The notes below the pieces were generated by a model. That model saw only the letters and a list, made by a program, of their open reading frames with translations. It was not told where the DNA came from and ran no database searches. From an uncultured Clostridium sp. (GTDB lineage Bacteria; Bacillota; Clostridia; Lachnospirales; Lachnospiraceae), in NCBI GenBank assembly GCA_900555045.1, contig USJW01000053.1:1-30295 (forward strand): a stretch of DNA of 30,295 nucleotides, given 5' to 3'. Position numbers and translations under genes: made by a program. Numbering within the stretch: position 1 is the stretch's first letter; every line of letters starts with the position of its first letter. Positions 22,997 through 30,295 of the stretch are shown here, piece by piece.

Positions 22997-23041
22997 TTTC
23001 TTCCCCCTTAGAGGGCTGCCGCGGGGCAGCCGATTGCAAAT

Positions 23042-23419
23042 TCACTGACGGTATTGTACCATTTTCCCCGGGAAATGTATATTCAAACGTATCTCCCAAT
23101 GGATTTCCATACAAAACGCGGGATACCGCTCAGTCATTGAAACCGAGTGAAACGGGAGGATGGCGTGGAACGAGACGCTGATGATCGCCGCGAACACGAT
23201 GACCGGCGAGGACACCGCGTCCCCACACAGGATCATCATGCCCGGAACCACCACCGACAGGGTCGTGGTGTTGCTCCCGAGGATCATGTGCAGCGCCATG
23301 CTGACGTCCACCAGCTGCCCGGCACAAAGCTCAAATCCATCCAGGCGGGCTCCTTTCTGGTGGAGACGCCGGAAGGCGAGAAGAATCATTGAAGGAACCA
23401 GCGAGGGGAGAAATATCCT
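23042..23419 (-). pseudogene. Probable remnant of a membrane transporter
   Basis: An open frame of about 125 codons without a ribosome binding site. Several hydrophobic segments are readable (SLVPSMILLAF; VVVPGMMILCG; VIVFAAIISVSFHAILPF), and a SNTTT motif followed by a helix recalls the C-terminal half of DASS/SLC13-type transporters. It begins just after a stop and lacks any N-terminal half. The last 25 residues are not transporter-like. I read it as a decayed fragment; chance coding is possible. The rest of the 22997-23521 interval holds only the YaiI leader hairpin and the terminator at 23461-23493. Confidence 0.35.
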
Positions 23420-23460
23420 TTATGCCTTGGAGATGAGAGGGTATTTATAAAGTAAGCACA

Positions 23461-23493
23461 GCAGGCGGCCCCGGCATATCCAGGTCCGCCTGC
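23461..23493 (-). terminator. Probable terminator of the second ABC/esterase operon
   Basis: Eight-bp perfect arms GCAGGCGG/CCGCCTGC lie about 30 bp after the CE15-like stop. The following minus-strand sequence (TGTGCTTACTTT) is only moderately T-rich, so termination may be partial. Confidence 0.6.
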
Positions 23494-23521
23494 ATTTCAC
23501 TTCTATTCTATCCTTTCACTC

Positions 23522-24649
23522 TTAAAGCTTCCGGTCCGCAAAATCCATAATTTGCTCCCAGTCATACTCGTCCAAATCGTGGTTTCCGGTTTTCAGATGA
23601 TACCCAATCTCCCCGCCATGCACCGGACATTCCGGCAGTGGCTGTACCGTCAATGGCATGCCTTCCTTCCCCAGAAGCCAGTACGCAGGTGAGGCCTGCA
23701 CGCAGGACGTGAACTGTCCCTGCGGGTCCGCCCAGCTGTCAAAGGTTTTGGATGTGATATAGACCAGCCTGGGAGCCAGCAGGGCCAGAAGCATATGCTG
23801 GTCCACCGGCAGCGCGTCCTCGTGATCCGCATATTTCTGATAGTTTTTGCAGAACCAGTAGGGGAACCGTTCCACGATGTCACGAACCCGCTCGCCCTTG
23901 GATTTTCTGGCAAGCGCGTCGCCTGAGTTTCCTGCCGAGCTGCTGACCGCCATGGCAAACCGCTCGTCCTGGGCCGCACACCAGAGCGCCGTCTTGCCGC
24001 CCCGTGAATGTCCGACCACCGCCACACGCTTCCAATCGATGAGCGGCTCCTCCACAAAATAATCCATGATCCGACTGGCTCCCCAAGCCCAGGCCGAGAG
24101 CGCTCCCCAGGCATTGTCCGGGCGGTCGCTCCCCACATACTCTGGGAACAGCTTGTGAAATCCCATTGTGAAGTCCTCATCGTAGTCCGGCGCAATGTCC
24201 TGCGTCAGAACCACCGCACTGGCATATCCCCTGGCCACCATTGACTCCGCAGGCCAGAACGGGCTCAAAAAATGTCTTGCCGGATCCCCATCCTTGATCC
24301 CCCGGTTACACACGGTGAGAAGCGCCGGAACCGGCCCCTGTGCTCCCAGCGGGATAAACACCACCGCCGGGAAGCTAAAGTGAATCCCATTCCGCTCCGC
24401 CTGTATCTCCAGTGTCTTGCGCACCGCGCGACCTGCCATGATATCCGGTCCCTTTTTTTCACAGGCCACCCGGATTTCAACCTTCACATCGCTCATGTCT
24501 GGCAGGTTCCCGTATACATGGTCCCGGAACAGGCCAAGCAGCTCCGGCCTTCTTTTCTCCACCCATGCCTCAGCACACTCAATCTCCGTGCCGTCCAGGC
24601 AGGTAAACAAATCTGGTAAATTTCTTCCACAATCCTCTGCTCGTCTCAT
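23522..24649 (-). CDS. CE15-like glucuronoyl esterase, cytoplasmic
   Basis: A 375-residue alpha/beta hydrolase resembling bacterial carbohydrate esterase family 15, which cleaves esters of (methyl)glucuronic acid on xylan. The nucleophile is Ser215 in VVGHSRGGKTALW, followed by the family block SSSAGNSGDAL, and later by DALPVDQHMLLALLAPRLVY, and WADPQGQF. The likely catalytic histidine is His357 in TGNHDLDEYDWEQ. No signal peptide is visible, whereas known CE15 enzymes are mostly secreted, so this one should act on imported fragments. It is last in the operon, 15 nt after the preceding esterase gene, with a GGGGGATAAG ribosome binding site. It complements the GH115-like gene 1.1 kb away. Confidence 0.85.
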   Translation of the reverse strand: MRRAEDCGRNLPDLFTCLDGTEIECAEAWVEKRRPELLGLFRDHVYGNLPDMSDVKVEIRVACEKKGPDIMAGRAVRKTLEIQAERNGIHFSFPAVVFIPLGAQGPVPALLTVCNRGIKDGDPARHFLSPFWPAESMVARGYASAVVLTQDIAPDYDEDFTMGFHKLFPEYVGSDRPDNAWGALSAWAWGASRIMDYFVEEPLIDWKRVAVVGHSRGGKTALWCAAQDERFAMAVSSSAGNSGDALARKSKGERVRDIVERFPYWFCKNYQKYADHEDALPVDQHMLLALLAPRLVYITSKTFDSWADPQGQFTSCVQASPAYWLLGKEGMPLTVQPLPECPVHGGEIGYHLKTGNHDLDEYDWEQIMDFADRKL

Positions 24650-24664
24650 ACAACTTATCCCCCA

Positions 24665-25708
24665 TCACAGATTATTTTCCACAAAGGGAACCACATCCGT
24701 CCCCATCCAGACATGGCCACCGTTGTGGACAGAATGAACCGGCATATCGCCTTTGCCAAACAGCCGGTATGCCTTCCGGGCAATCTCTACCTGGGAGTAC
24801 ACATTCTCAATTCCGCTTTTTCCGTTTAAAAGGTCATAGGTACCGCTCTCCACCAGGAAGGGCCGTGGCGCCAGCAACGCGCCTATATCCCCCATATCCA
24901 CAGTTTTCCAGATATAGGGAACATAATTGCACGGACAGTTCTCCGGCATCTCAAGCAACGCTTCCTTCATGCCGTAAAAATACCCGCTGGTGACAATTAC
25001 CTTGATGCGATCGTCCAGTGCCCCCAGCCACAGGGACTGATGTCCTCCGCCTGACATTCCTGCGGTTGCTATTCTGGTTGCGTCCACATAGGGCTGCCTT
25101 TCCATAAAATCCAACAGGCGCATAAGATCCCATACCAGCCAGCCGATAGGTGCAATTCCGAATCCAATTCCAATTTTAAGCAGCTCCAGGTGGGAGTTTT
25201 CCTGCAATTTCTTAAGGTCCTCCCCCTGTTGGTCCCGTTCTCTGCGCTCTCCGGCCCCACGCGCATCCGGACATACCACCACATAGCCGCGCTCTGCCAT
25301 GGTCACTGCAAAGGTCTTATCGCCCCCGCGGTAACGCTCGCGCACATCCGCTTTGCTTAAATCTCCCAGTGTCTTCTCTTTCCCGCCTCCGTGGCCGTGG
25401 GGATTTAGAATCATCGGCCTGGGGCCGTCCGTCTTGGGTCTCAGGATGTAAAAGGGAACATAGACTCCCGGCTCTGTCTGCAGCGTCCAGTATTGCTGCA
25501 AATATGTACCCTTGTCCGTCTCTTTCAACAGATGCGCATCTTCCGACTCCGCTCGCGTGCAGCAGTCGAGCCCAATGATTTCTCTGAGTCTTGCTCTAGT
25601 TCGTACCTTCCAATCCGCGAATTTCTCCGGAGTCTCCGCCTGAAACCGGTACTCTCTCTGGGTCCGGTCATAGAGCTGCCTCATGTATTCCATCGATGTA
25701 TAGTACAA
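24665..25708 (-). CDS. Alpha/beta hydrolase, acetyl-xylan-esterase-like
   Basis: A 347-residue esterase of the Abhydrolase_7/dienelactone-hydrolase-like group. A typical oxyanion region NPHGHGGG is followed by CPDARGAGER, the nucleophile Ser in TAGMSGGGHQSLW, the acidic region LVESGTYDLLNG and the catalytic His in HNGGHVWMG near the C-terminus. There is no signal peptide, so it is intracellular. The best start is TTG at 25708, because AGGGGGA sits 7 nt upstream; the first ATG in frame is 15 nt later and poorly spaced. It lies 16 nt downstream of the dehydrogenase and 15 nt upstream of the CE15-like gene. It may remove acetyl groups from imported xylo-oligosaccharides; the substrate is inferred. 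Confidence 0.82.
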   Translation of the reverse strand: MYYTSMEYMRQLYDRTQREYRFQAETPEKFADWKVRTRARLREIIGLDCCTRAESEDAHLLKETDKGTYLQQYWTLQTEPGVYVPFYILRPKTDGPRPMILNPHGHGGGKEKTLGDLSKADVRERYRGGDKTFAVTMAERGYVVVCPDARGAGERRERDQQGEDLKKLQENSHLELLKIGIGFGIAPIGWLVWDLMRLLDFMERQPYVDATRIATAGMSGGGHQSLWLGALDDRIKVIVTSGYFYGMKEALLEMPENCPCNYVPYIWKTVDMGDIGALLAPRPFLVESGTYDLLNGKSGIENVYSQVEIARKAYRLFGKGDMPVHSVHNGGHVWMGTDVVPFVENNL

Positions 25709-25724
25709 TTTTGCTTCCCCCTGT

Positions 25725-27011
25725 TTACAATTTTACCAGATCCCCGATACTCACTGGCAGTCCGCTGGCAATGGATTTATTCGCGGCGACTCCCGTCAGA
25801 ATAGACATCGCTCCATCAATATGGGAGGCAGCTCTGTGGAATTTATCTTCCTCCGGAGTACCGAAAATGTCGTTGAGCAATACGGTATCTCCGCCCCCAT
25901 GGCTCCCCACTCCTTTTTTTACTTCTACAGGATAAGGATTAGCAAACATCGGGTACACCATAATGCTCGTCAGCTTCTGGGCGCCCTCCTCCGCCCGCTC
26001 ACCGCCTCCGTTGATGTAGGCCTGCTCCCGCACCTGGTACTCGATTCTCCCCTTGGAGCCGTTAAACGACACGATATAGCCCTCCCAGGGCATATAGGAG
26101 TTCAGGGAGTAGGAGAGCTGCGCACCGTTCTGGTATCGGACAAGCACACTCATGGTATCCTCTATGCTGATATCGTCCCCAAACACGCTGCGGTCCCGGA
26201 TATATCCACTGTCCTTCTCCGCCTTCAAATAGAGCTCCCGAAACAGCTCATTCCCTTCCAGGTCGATGGCAAAGGGATCATTCTTCGCCTGCTCGCTCCC
26301 GTAACAGCGATAATAAAAATCCTTCACCCCTCTGCGCTCCGCATTCTGCTTGCCGTAAAAATTCAGCTTTCCAAAGGCAAACACAGTCTCCGGCTTTGTC
26401 CCCAGCCAGAAGTTCACAAGATCAAAATGGTGGGTCGATTTGTGCACCAAAAGTCCCCCGCTGTTTGCCTTGTTGCGGTGCCACCTTCTGTAATAATCCG
26501 CACCGTGCTTTGTGTTTAAGAGCCACTCAAAGTGAACCGAATACACCTCGCCGATGGTGCCGTCCATGATCAGCTCGCGGACCTTAGTGTTGGTCGGCGC
26601 ATAGCGGTAGTTGAAGGTCACGCGGATATGCTTTCCGGTGCGCTTCTGCACATCGATAATCTCCTGGGCCTTTCTCTCATCGATAGTCATAGGCTTTTCC
26701 GTGATCACGTCGCAGCCCTTTTCCATCGCCCGGATGATGTATTGGTGATGCGTCCGGTCAATGGAGGTCACAATGACCGCGTCTGGCTTCGTCTCGTCGA
26801 TCATGCGGTCAAACTCTGTGTACAGGTAGGTTGGGACCGGCGCATGGCCGTACTCTTCCTGGATCACCCGGTTGGTATAGTCCATCCTGGTCTGGCTTAG
26901 GTCACAAAATCCTACCAGGTCACAGGTATCCTTATAGGTGGTGCAGATCGCCTCATAATACATTCTGGCTCTGCTGCCGGTTCCTACCTGCACATATTTT
27001 TTGATACTCAT
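25725..27011 (-). CDS. Gfo/Idh/MocA family oxidoreductase
   Basis: About 428 residues. The N-terminal Rossmann fold has the NAD(P) motif VQVGTGSRARM, and the family's EKPMTID motif follows. The catalytic region HKSTHHFDLVNFWLG carries the conserved histidine pair. These enzymes oxidise or reduce sugars and sugar acids with NAD(P). The start at 27011 follows a perfect AAAGGAGAG ribosome binding site; the frame is open six codons further up. It sits between the permease and esterase genes, suggesting it handles a uronate or related sugar released from the imported oligosaccharide. The exact substrate cannot be read from sequence. Confidence 0.9.
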   Translation of the reverse strand: MSIKKYVQVGTGSRARMYYEAICTTYKDTCDLVGFCDLSQTRMDYTNRVIQEEYGHAPVPTYLYTEFDRMIDETKPDAVIVTSIDRTHHQYIIRAMEKGCDVITEKPMTIDERKAQEIIDVQKRTGKHIRVTFNYRYAPTNTKVRELIMDGTIGEVYSVHFEWLLNTKHGADYYRRWHRNKANSGGLLVHKSTHHFDLVNFWLGTKPETVFAFGKLNFYGKQNAERRGVKDFYYRCYGSEQAKNDPFAIDLEGNELFRELYLKAEKDSGYIRDRSVFGDDISIEDTMSVLVRYQNGAQLSYSLNSYMPWEGYIVSFNGSKGRIEYQVREQAYINGGGERAEEGAQKLTSIMVYPMFANPYPVEVKKGVGSHGGGDTVLLNDIFGTPEEDKFHRAASHIDGAMSILTGVAANKSIASGLPVSIGDLVKL

Positions 27012-27031
27012 TTTGCTCTCTCCTTTCATGA

Positions 27032-27874
27032 TCAGCCCTTTAATCCTTCCGTGCTGATCCCCTCCACTAAATATTTTTGGAACACAATAAAGATAATAAA
27101 AATCGGTAAAATGGATACGGTGGCCATCGCAAACATTGCGCCGTAGTCGGACTGGGATGATGGATCGGAAAACATTTTGAGCGCAATGGAAACCGTATAC
27201 TTGCTCGGTTGGTTCAAGTACAAAAGCGCGGCAAAGAAGTCATCCCACCTCCAGATAAATGAGAAAATCGCGGTAGTCACCAGAGACGGCTTGATGAGCG
27301 GCAGTATGATCCTTACGAAAATCCCATAAAAAGAACACCCGTCAATCTTCGCCGACTCGTCCAACTCCTTGGGAATCCCCTTGATAAACTGCATATTTAA
27401 AAATATGAAAAAGGCTCCTCCGAAATAGTGCGGTATGATAAGCGGCAGCGCCGTGTTCACCCACTTAAGCTTCTGGAAAATAATAAACTGCGGAATCATC
27501 ACCACCTGGAACGGCAGCATCATGGTCAGCATGACACAGGAAAACCAGAGTTTTCTCCCTGGAAATTTGAGTCTGGCAAAGCCAAAGGCGATCACCGCGG
27601 ATGATACTACCGCCCCGACTGTGGCGGACACCGTCACAATCAGTGAATTTTTCATGAAGACGCCAAAGCTGACTCCCCCGAATCCCTTCCATCCATTCAG
27701 ATAGTTTTCAAATTTAAAATACCTTGGGATCAGCACGCCAGCCTCCCTGAAAATACTGTCTGTGTCCTTAAATGAGCTGAACACCATCCAGATCAGCGGA
27801 TAAATCATAATAAATCCGAATGCAATTACACACGCATGGTAAACCAATGTCTCGATCCGTCTTTTTTGTTTCAT
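27032..27874 (-). CDS. CUT1 sugar ABC permease, MalG type (system 2)
   Basis: A 280-residue permease with an N-terminal basic segment, six membrane helices and an EAA-type loop reading DESAKIDGCSFYG. The C-terminus (QKYLVEGISTEGLKG) is almost the same as that of the system 1 partner (QRYLVDGIAMDGIKG), showing common ancestry. It lies 15 nt after the MalF-like gene and 20 nt before the dehydrogenase, so the operon is continuous. The ATPase is not encoded here. Confidence 0.95.
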   Translation of the reverse strand: MKQKRRIETLVYHACVIAFGFIMIYPLIWMVFSSFKDTDSIFREAGVLIPRYFKFENYLNGWKGFGGVSFGVFMKNSLIVTVSATVGAVVSSAVIAFGFARLKFPGRKLWFSCVMLTMMLPFQVVMIPQFIIFQKLKWVNTALPLIIPHYFGGAFFIFLNMQFIKGIPKELDESAKIDGCSFYGIFVRIILPLIKPSLVTTAIFSFIWRWDDFFAALLYLNQPSKYTVSIALKMFSDPSSQSDYGAMFAMATVSILPIFIIFIVFQKYLVEGISTEGLKG

Positions 27875-27889
27875 ATGTCCACCACGCTC

Positions 27890-28792
27890 CTATCGTTCAT
27901 TTTCGTAATATACCCACTGGCTGGAGGATTTGAAAATCAATGCGGTAAAGGCTGCGATAATCACCAGCAAAATCCAGGCCATGGCGCACGCATACCCCAT
28001 GTGGTAATTGGTAAACGCCTGCTGATACAGGTAGAAGGCGTAAAACAGCGTGGAATTGAGGGGCTTTCCCCCTGTGATAATGTAGCTCTGGGTAAAGGCC
28101 ATAAATCCATTGATCATCTGCATGACCAGATTGAAGAAAATGGTCGGCGTCAACAGCGGCAGGGTGATGCGAAAAAAGCTCTGTACCTTGCCGGCGCCGT
28201 CCACTCTCGCAGCCTCATAGAGGTTCTGGGGGATTTGCTTTAAGCCCGCCAGAAAAATCAACATGGAGGATCCGAACTGCCAAATGGACAGCAGGATGAG
28301 CGACCAGATCGCGGTCCTCACATCCGCAATCCAGGAGATGGAAATATCCAGACCAATTCCCTGTAACAGTGCGTTCACCACGCCGTTGCTGGAAAATATC
28401 TGCTTCCACATAACCGCTACGGCCACACTTCCTCCGATGATGGACGGAAGATAGTAGACCGCCCGGTAGAATCCACCAAGCTTGCTCTCCCGTTTTAAAA
28501 TCAGGGCCACCACAAGCGCCATCACAAGCCGCAGCGGAACCGACACCGCGGCGTAAAAGAACGTTACCTTGAGCGCCTTCACAAATTTTGCATCCGCGGT
28601 GAACATCTTGATATAATTAGCGAATCCCACAAATTTGGGCGCCGACAGGATATCATAGTCCGTAAAGGAGAGCGCGAACGAGGCCAGTATGGGTATCAGG
28701 GTAAAGACCAGAAAGCCGAACACAAATGGTGAGATAAAGACATATCCGGCCACCCCTTCTCTGTGAATCAAGTTTTTCTTGTCCAATTTCAT
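27890..28792 (-). CDS. CUT1 sugar ABC permease, MalF type (system 2)
   Basis: A 300-residue permease whose EAA-type loop contains EAARVDGAG. Its helices and ending (SSSQWVYYENE) mirror the system 1 permease (TQKNWVYYESE). The ATG follows AAAAGGGGA with short spacing. A large hairpin lies between it and the binding-protein gene upstream. It forms the membrane channel with the MalG-like partner. Confidence 0.95.
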   Translation of the reverse strand: MKLDKKNLIHREGVAGYVFISPFVFGFLVFTLIPILASFALSFTDYDILSAPKFVGFANYIKMFTADAKFVKALKVTFFYAAVSVPLRLVMALVVALILKRESKLGGFYRAVYYLPSIIGGSVAVAVMWKQIFSSNGVVNALLQGIGLDISISWIADVRTAIWSLILLSIWQFGSSMLIFLAGLKQIPQNLYEAARVDGAGKVQSFFRITLPLLTPTIFFNLVMQMINGFMAFTQSYIITGGKPLNSTLFYAFYLYQQAFTNYHMGYACAMAWILLVIIAAFTALIFKSSSQWVYYENER

Positions 28793-28805
28793 TCCCCTTT
28801 TATAT

Positions 28806-28842
28806 GGGCTTCACTGCACTGTCTGTGCAGTGCAGGAAGCCC
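28806..28842 (-). other. Large hairpin between binding-protein and permease genes (system 2)
   Basis: Outer arms GGGCTTC/GAAGCCC (28806-28812, 28836-28842) and inner arms ACTGCAC/GTGCAGT (28813-28819, 28825-28831) give a 14-bp stem with a 4-nt bulge and 5-nt loop. No T-run follows on the minus strand. It occupies the same position as the hairpin of system 1, consistent with a stabiliser for the binding-protein mRNA. Confidence 0.75.
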
Positions 28843-28853
28843 TGTGCATTTCA

Positions 28854-30239
28854 TCAGTTGGTGGATGAGAGGATATCATTGGCCTCTTTAAACACTGCGG
28901 CCGCCGCATCCTCCGGGGTGACCAGGCCATAGCGCACCTGCTCCATATAATCCGACATCACCTGGGTCACCTCCGATGCCCCGCTGGGTGATGGCGGATC
29001 TACGGGAGTCGCGATCTTCGCCACCTGATCAATAAAGTCATAGCTCACCCGCTCCGTATCGCTCAAATCTGCCTTCAGCACCTCCAAAACAGAAGCCGAT
29101 ACAGGGGTTCCACGCTCGCCCTTTAAAATCTGGTTTGCTTCAACAGACGTAACTAAAAAGTTGATTACATCCGCTACCACCTCGGGATGCTCTGTAGTTG
29201 CACTGCCGCAGAAGAACTGGCTAGGCTTTAAATAGACCGGATTTTTAACTGCATCCGCCGATTTGGGGTACATGGTGATTCCCAGCTCTCTGCCCGCCGT
29301 GCTGCAAAGCACAGAATATTGATTGGAATTTGTAAAGGAATTCCAGGCTGTCTTGTCCATGATAGGCATCGTCTCCACCACCTCGGGGTCCTTCTCAATC
29401 AACGTCTCCGGGCTCACATGCCAGCCCTCATCCATGGCCTGTTTTCCCATAGTAAACAGCCGGACCAACAGTGCGTCATCCTCCCCGCTAAGCGACTTCC
29501 CGTCCGAAGCGTAAAGCGGCATCCCGGCACTCCGGTACAGATTATCACAGATGTCCTTTTCCAGAAAATAAGCCTGGACACCGGTCTTTTCATGGATTGT
29601 CTTTGAGATCTCAAAGAACTCATCCCAAGTCATCTGATCGGGAATTGTCACTCCAGCTTCCTCCACCACTTCCTTATCGTATACCAGGCAGCGGGAAGTC
29701 AGCCCGTTGCAGAGCGCATAGAGCTCTCCGCCATAGGAACCGCTGTCCAAAACACTCTGGGCGATCCCCTCCGTGTTGATCACCCCCGAATCCACATAGG
29801 GCTGCAGGTTCATCAGTTGCCCCTTCTGGTAAAACGGAGTCAAACGGTTGTAGTCCTGTTGGATAATGTCGGGAAGATTCCCAGTGGCAGCCTGGGTAGC
29901 CAACTTGTCAAAGTAGCCGCTCCAGTCGGACGGCTCCGTCTCAAAGGTCACATTGGGGTGCATCTGCGTGTACAAATTCAGGGCCTCCACCGTTATATCG
30001 TTGCGCTTCTGGTTTCCCCACCAAGCCACGCGCAGGACGACAGGTTCAGAATCCGCTGCTGTTCCCCCGGCAGTGTTCTCCGAAGTTCCCTCTGACGGCA
30101 GGCTCTCATCTGCTTTAGACTCCTGTTTCTCCTGTGCTGTAGCTGCCGGTGCAGGTTCTGTCTTCCCCGCACATCCCCATAAGCTTCCCGCCAACAGAAT
30201 CCCGCTTAACGCCAAACTGGCATATCGTTTTTTTCTCAA
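28854..30239 (-). CDS. Sugar-binding lipoprotein of CUT1 ABC transporter (system 2)
   Basis: A 461-residue solute-binding protein. The signal peptide ends in a lipobox with Cys23 (AGSLWGC), followed by a Pro/Glu/Ser/Thr-rich linker to about residue 65. The mature domain has VAWWGNQKRNDITVEALNLY and the YFDKLATQAATG block shared with the system 1 protein. The start codon is TTG at 30239, supported by GGAGGAGAGGG directly upstream; no in-frame ATG is better placed. It is the first gene of the operon in the window. From its neighbours the ligand is probably an esterified or glucuronylated xylo-oligosaccharide. Confidence 0.93.
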   Translation of the reverse strand: MRKKRYASLALSGILLAGSLWGCAGKTEPAPAATAQEKQESKADESLPSEGTSENTAGGTAADSEPVVLRVAWWGNQKRNDITVEALNLYTQMHPNVTFETEPSDWSGYFDKLATQAATGNLPDIIQQDYNRLTPFYQKGQLMNLQPYVDSGVINTEGIAQSVLDSGSYGGELYALCNGLTSRCLVYDKEVVEEAGVTIPDQMTWDEFFEISKTIHEKTGVQAYFLEKDICDNLYRSAGMPLYASDGKSLSGEDDALLVRLFTMGKQAMDEGWHVSPETLIEKDPEVVETMPIMDKTAWNSFTNSNQYSVLCSTAGRELGITMYPKSADAVKNPVYLKPSQFFCGSATTEHPEVVADVINFLVTSVEANQILKGERGTPVSASVLEVLKADLSDTERVSYDFIDQVAKIATPVDPPSPSGASEVTQVMSDYMEQVRYGLVTPEDAAAAVFKEANDILSSTN

Positions 30240-30271
30240 TTTCCCTCTCCTCCGCTCTCTGAAATTTACTT

Positions 30272-30283
30272 GTTTTGCAAAAC
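30272..30283. promoter_or_regulatory. Palindromic operator-like site upstream of ABC system 2
   Basis: GTTTTGCAAAAC is a perfect 12-bp palindrome, flanked by TAC and GTA in matching positions, 33 bp upstream of the binding-protein start. It looks like a dimeric-repressor site, for example of LacI type. No regulator gene for it is in the window, and the window ends before a promoter can be seen. Confidence 0.4.
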
Positions 30284-30295
30284 TTGTAACCCAAG

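Noticed and set aside
23014..23031. GC-rich hairpin upstream of the YaiI-family gene as an intrinsic terminator or riboswitch
   Set aside because: The 7-bp stem has no T-run on either side in the right orientation and no larger conserved fold; it may be a chance palindrome next to the ribosome binding site.

Overview
This window looks like a chromosomal segment of a gut-type Clostridia, most likely Lachnospiraceae (Enterocloster/Hungatella-like). That is an inference from gene types, not a database result: YesM/YesN two-component control, CUT1 sugar ABC transporters without a local ATPase, a lactose/cellobiose-family PTS, and strong AGGAGG-type ribosome binding sites. Every intact gene is on the minus strand, so transcription runs from high to low coordinates.

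Region 1 (1-3100) is the start of a type I-C-like CRISPR-cas operon: cas5 then a cas8c-like gene, continuing past the left edge. No cas3 precedes cas5. A near-consensus sigma-A promoter (3019-3047) drives it. Between promoter and cas5 lies what I consider the most interesting element in the window: a miniature crRNA-like unit. It consists of a degenerate I-C repeat, a 36-nt pseudo-spacer and a second degenerate repeat, ending in an intrinsic terminator (2904-2996). The pseudo-spacer matches a 5'-TTC-flanked site directly upstream of the same promoter (3055 onward) at 14 of its first 16 positions. The two mismatches fall at positions 6 and 12, which Cascade leaves unpaired. This has the architecture of a Cas-regulating RNA (CreR-like) that would guide Cascade to repress its own operon.

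Region 2 (3143-4640) is a decay zone with a broken esterase-like alpha/beta hydrolase gene (minus) and a broken LysR regulator gene (plus).

Region 3 (4684-13393) is a PTS operon, IIA-IIB-IIC-sulfatase-GH1 6-phospho-beta-glucosidase. Upstream are an AT-rich regulatory region carrying repeated TTATACAC motifs, an unrecognised 172-residue gene, and a LevR-like PRD regulator. The regulator's AAA+ domain lacks GAFTGA and has an altered Walker B, which fits the sigma-A type promoter of the operon. The set suggests uptake and cytoplasmic desulfation/hydrolysis of a sulfated beta-disaccharide.

Region 4 (13517-22496) is a glucuronoxylan-type module: a GH115-like alpha-glucuronidase with its own promoter and terminator, a YesM/YesN-type two-component system, and a CUT1 ABC importer (binding protein, MalF-like, MalG-like) closed by a strong terminator. 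Region 5 (22532-23493) holds a YaiI/YqxD-family gene and a probable membrane-transporter remnant.

Region 6 (23522-30295) is a second CUT1 operon: binding protein, two permeases, a Gfo/Idh/MocA dehydrogenase, an Abhydrolase-type esterase and a CE15-like glucuronoyl esterase. None of the enzymes has a visible signal peptide, so regions 4 and 6 together look like a system that imports acidic xylo-oligosaccharides and trims glucuronate and its esters inside the cell. A palindromic operator-like site lies at the right edge.
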